Assembly: GCA_003648125.1 (NCBI GenBank) | Contig: QMOE01000111.1 | Span: 1-7,129, forward strand | DNA length: 7,129 nucleotides | Reading direction: 5' to 3' | Source of the DNA: Chloroflexota bacterium | GTDB lineage: Bacteria; Chloroflexota; Anaerolineae; B4-G1 | In this document: positions 6,189-7,129 of the stretch, piece by piece | Layout: the number at the start of each line of letters is the position of its first letter | How positions within the stretch are numbered: the first letter of the stretch is position 1 | Program-made: the position numbers and the translations under genes | The notes under the pieces: generated by a model | What the model was told of the DNA's origin: nothing | The model's input: the letters and a program-made list of their open reading frames with translations, nothing else | The model's database searches: none

Positions 6189-7129
6189 CTATTCCTGTAC
6201 TTTGATTGTCGCCAGCGGCACCCGTTCCTCGAACTGACGTACGCCATCCAGGTAGGCCGGAAGCCGGCCGGCGGGATCGTACAGGCCCACCTCCAACGAG
6301 TATTGCCCCGCCGGCCAGCCGGCCGGCAAGGCCAGTAATTGAGGGTCAATCACGATCTCGCCGGGTTGCCAGGTGTATGGCGGGCGAGTACCGTGATAAG
6401 CCCAACTATCGGATTGAGGGCCCAGGTTGCCGTCGGCATCGTACAGGTGGAGGAACACCTGGGCATTACTCGTGGTTGGCGCTGTCGCTTGCCAGTAGAG
6501 TGTCACCGGGAGTACGTCGCCAGGATACCATGCTTGTCCTGGTATGTCAAAGCCCAGCAGAGAAATATCGCTATCGAAAGCGACGTTTACGGGATGCTCG
6601 ATTTCCACCGCAGGTTCCTCCGGCTCGCCCTGGAGAAACCAAAAGTAGTAGGGGGCGTAATGACGAAAGTCGGGGGCGTCGGTATCCACTTGGAGTGTGA
6701 CGCGGGTCTGGGAACTCGTGACTGCCGAGGCCGGCGCGCGGAAGACAGTCTCCAGCCATTGGCCGGGCACGGGGGGATAGGCCCAGCGGCCCATGTTGTT
6801 TCCATCCACGCGCATCTGCACTGCTCCGGCCTCGTGGGCGTGCAGGCGGGCCACGAGGCACAGCGGTTCGCCTGGTATGGTCGTTATGTCAAAGGAGATG
6901 CCGCCGGTCAAAAGTCGCCCGCCGTCCAACACTTTTCGTTGAGGGAGGACGCGGTAGGTCAATTGCTGCACCTCGGTCGGGAAGCCAGGGCGACGGGTCT
7001 CCTGCCACCACGTCACATCGTGCGCCGCTTCGTCGTCCATGTCGGCCACATCCAGCGCGTCTACCAGGGTCAGGCCCCCGGTGTGCGCCAGGATGTCCGG
7101 CTGGTAAAACTGCCCCCCGCTATCCGCCA
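6189..7129 (-). CDS. C-terminal part of a protein with two beta-sandwich-type domains (5' end outside window)
   Basis: The frame is open to the window edge, so this is the last 312 residues of a longer protein; the GTG at 7049 is internal, because in-frame codons upstream of it read smoothly (DILAHTGGLTLVDALDV). Two regions are visible. Residues about 70-150 look like a beta-rich ligand or carbohydrate-binding-like domain (ISFDITT, LVARLHAHEA, MRVDGNNMGRW, PGQWLE). Residues about 182-312 are a module shared with the C-termini of the two membrane glycosyltransferases downstream (LLGFDIPG, VTLYW, VFLHLYD, YTWQPGEIVIDP, EVGLYDPAG). No transmembrane segment or catalytic motif falls in the visible part. 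By analogy the missing N-terminus may be a multi-pass GT-C glycosyltransferase and this tail would be extracytoplasmic; both points are inference. It ends 4 nt before the GT4 gene, as the upstream member of an operon. I do not recognise a specific function. Confidence 0.8.
   Translation of the reverse strand, partial: ADSGGQFYQPDILAHTGGLTLVDALDVADMDDEAAHDVTWWQETRRPGFPTEVQQLTYRVLPQRKVLDGGRLLTGGISFDITTIPGEPLCLVARLHAHEAGAVQMRVDGNNMGRWAYPPVPGQWLETVFRAPASAVTSSQTRVTLQVDTDAPDFRHYAPYYFWFLQGEPEEPAVEIEHPVNVAFDSDISLLGFDIPGQAWYPGDVLPVTLYWQATAPTTSNAQVFLHLYDADGNLGPQSDSWAYHGTRPPYTWQPGEIVIDPQLLALPAGWPAGQYSLEVGLYDPAGRLPAYLDGVRQFEERVPLATIKVQE
6192..6196 (-). promoter_or_regulatory. Shine-Dalgarno of the GT4 gene
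   Basis: AGGAA on the minus strand lies 7 nt before the ATG at 6184, inside the last codons of the preceding gene. It supports that start over the longer in-frame alternative and suggests coupling of the two genes. Confidence 0.65.

Noticed and set aside
6256..6329. Cluster of GCCGGC/CCGGCC motifs
   Set aside because: It is explained by Pro-Ala-Gly codons of the beta module (PAGWPAGQY, DPAGRLP) in GC-rich DNA; no clear repeat unit.
1..7129. tRNA, rRNA, riboswitch, transposase or integrase genes
   Set aside because: No matching structure or protein motif was seen on either strand; almost the whole window is coding on the minus strand, with no non-coding gap over 50 nt.

Overview
The window is a single block of minus-strand genes from a GC-rich bacterium. 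It most likely comes from Chloroflexota (Anaerolineae-like). That assignment is inference from memory of protein style (GT-C membrane glycosyltransferases with C-terminal beta modules built on LYW, VFxHL and GLYD motifs) and from the kinds of short palindromic and tandem repeats present; no marker gene is in view. No RNA gene, CRISPR array, transposase or plus-strand gene is supportable.

Layout in transcription order (high to low coordinate): (1) 7129-6189, the 3' part of a gene whose start lies outside the window, showing two extracytoplasmic-type beta domains; (2) 6184-5057, a complete GT4-type, GT-B-fold cytoplasmic glycosyltransferase; (3) 5055-2401, a GT39-like multi-pass membrane glycosyltransferase with a long C-terminal tail of about three beta modules; (4) 2357-24, a second GT-C membrane protein with two beta modules. 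Gaps are 4 nt, 1 nt and 43 nt. Good Shine-Dalgarno sequences for genes 2 and 3 lie inside the upstream coding regions, so this reads as one translationally coupled operon. Its promoter and terminator are both outside the window. The likely theme is assembly or decoration of a surface glycan or glycoprotein: the GT4 enzyme acts at the cytoplasmic face, and the two GT-C enzymes probably transfer sugars from polyprenyl-phosphate donors at the outer face. The substrate cannot be told from the sequence.

The most unusual aspect is the density of small repeats embedded in or abutting these genes: a 38-nt perfect palindrome read in frame in gene 3; a 21-nt palindrome directly after the stop of gene 3; a composite palindromic element that forms the 3' end of gene 4; an 8-bp minisatellite and a purine-rich tract in loops of gene 4; a 7-bp-unit minisatellite that forms the first codons of gene 3; and a 15-bp tandem duplication in gene 2. 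All keep the reading frame open. They fall in loops, linkers and termini rather than in the recognised glycosyltransferase motifs. This suggests that small repeats are remodelling protein length and gene boundaries here.
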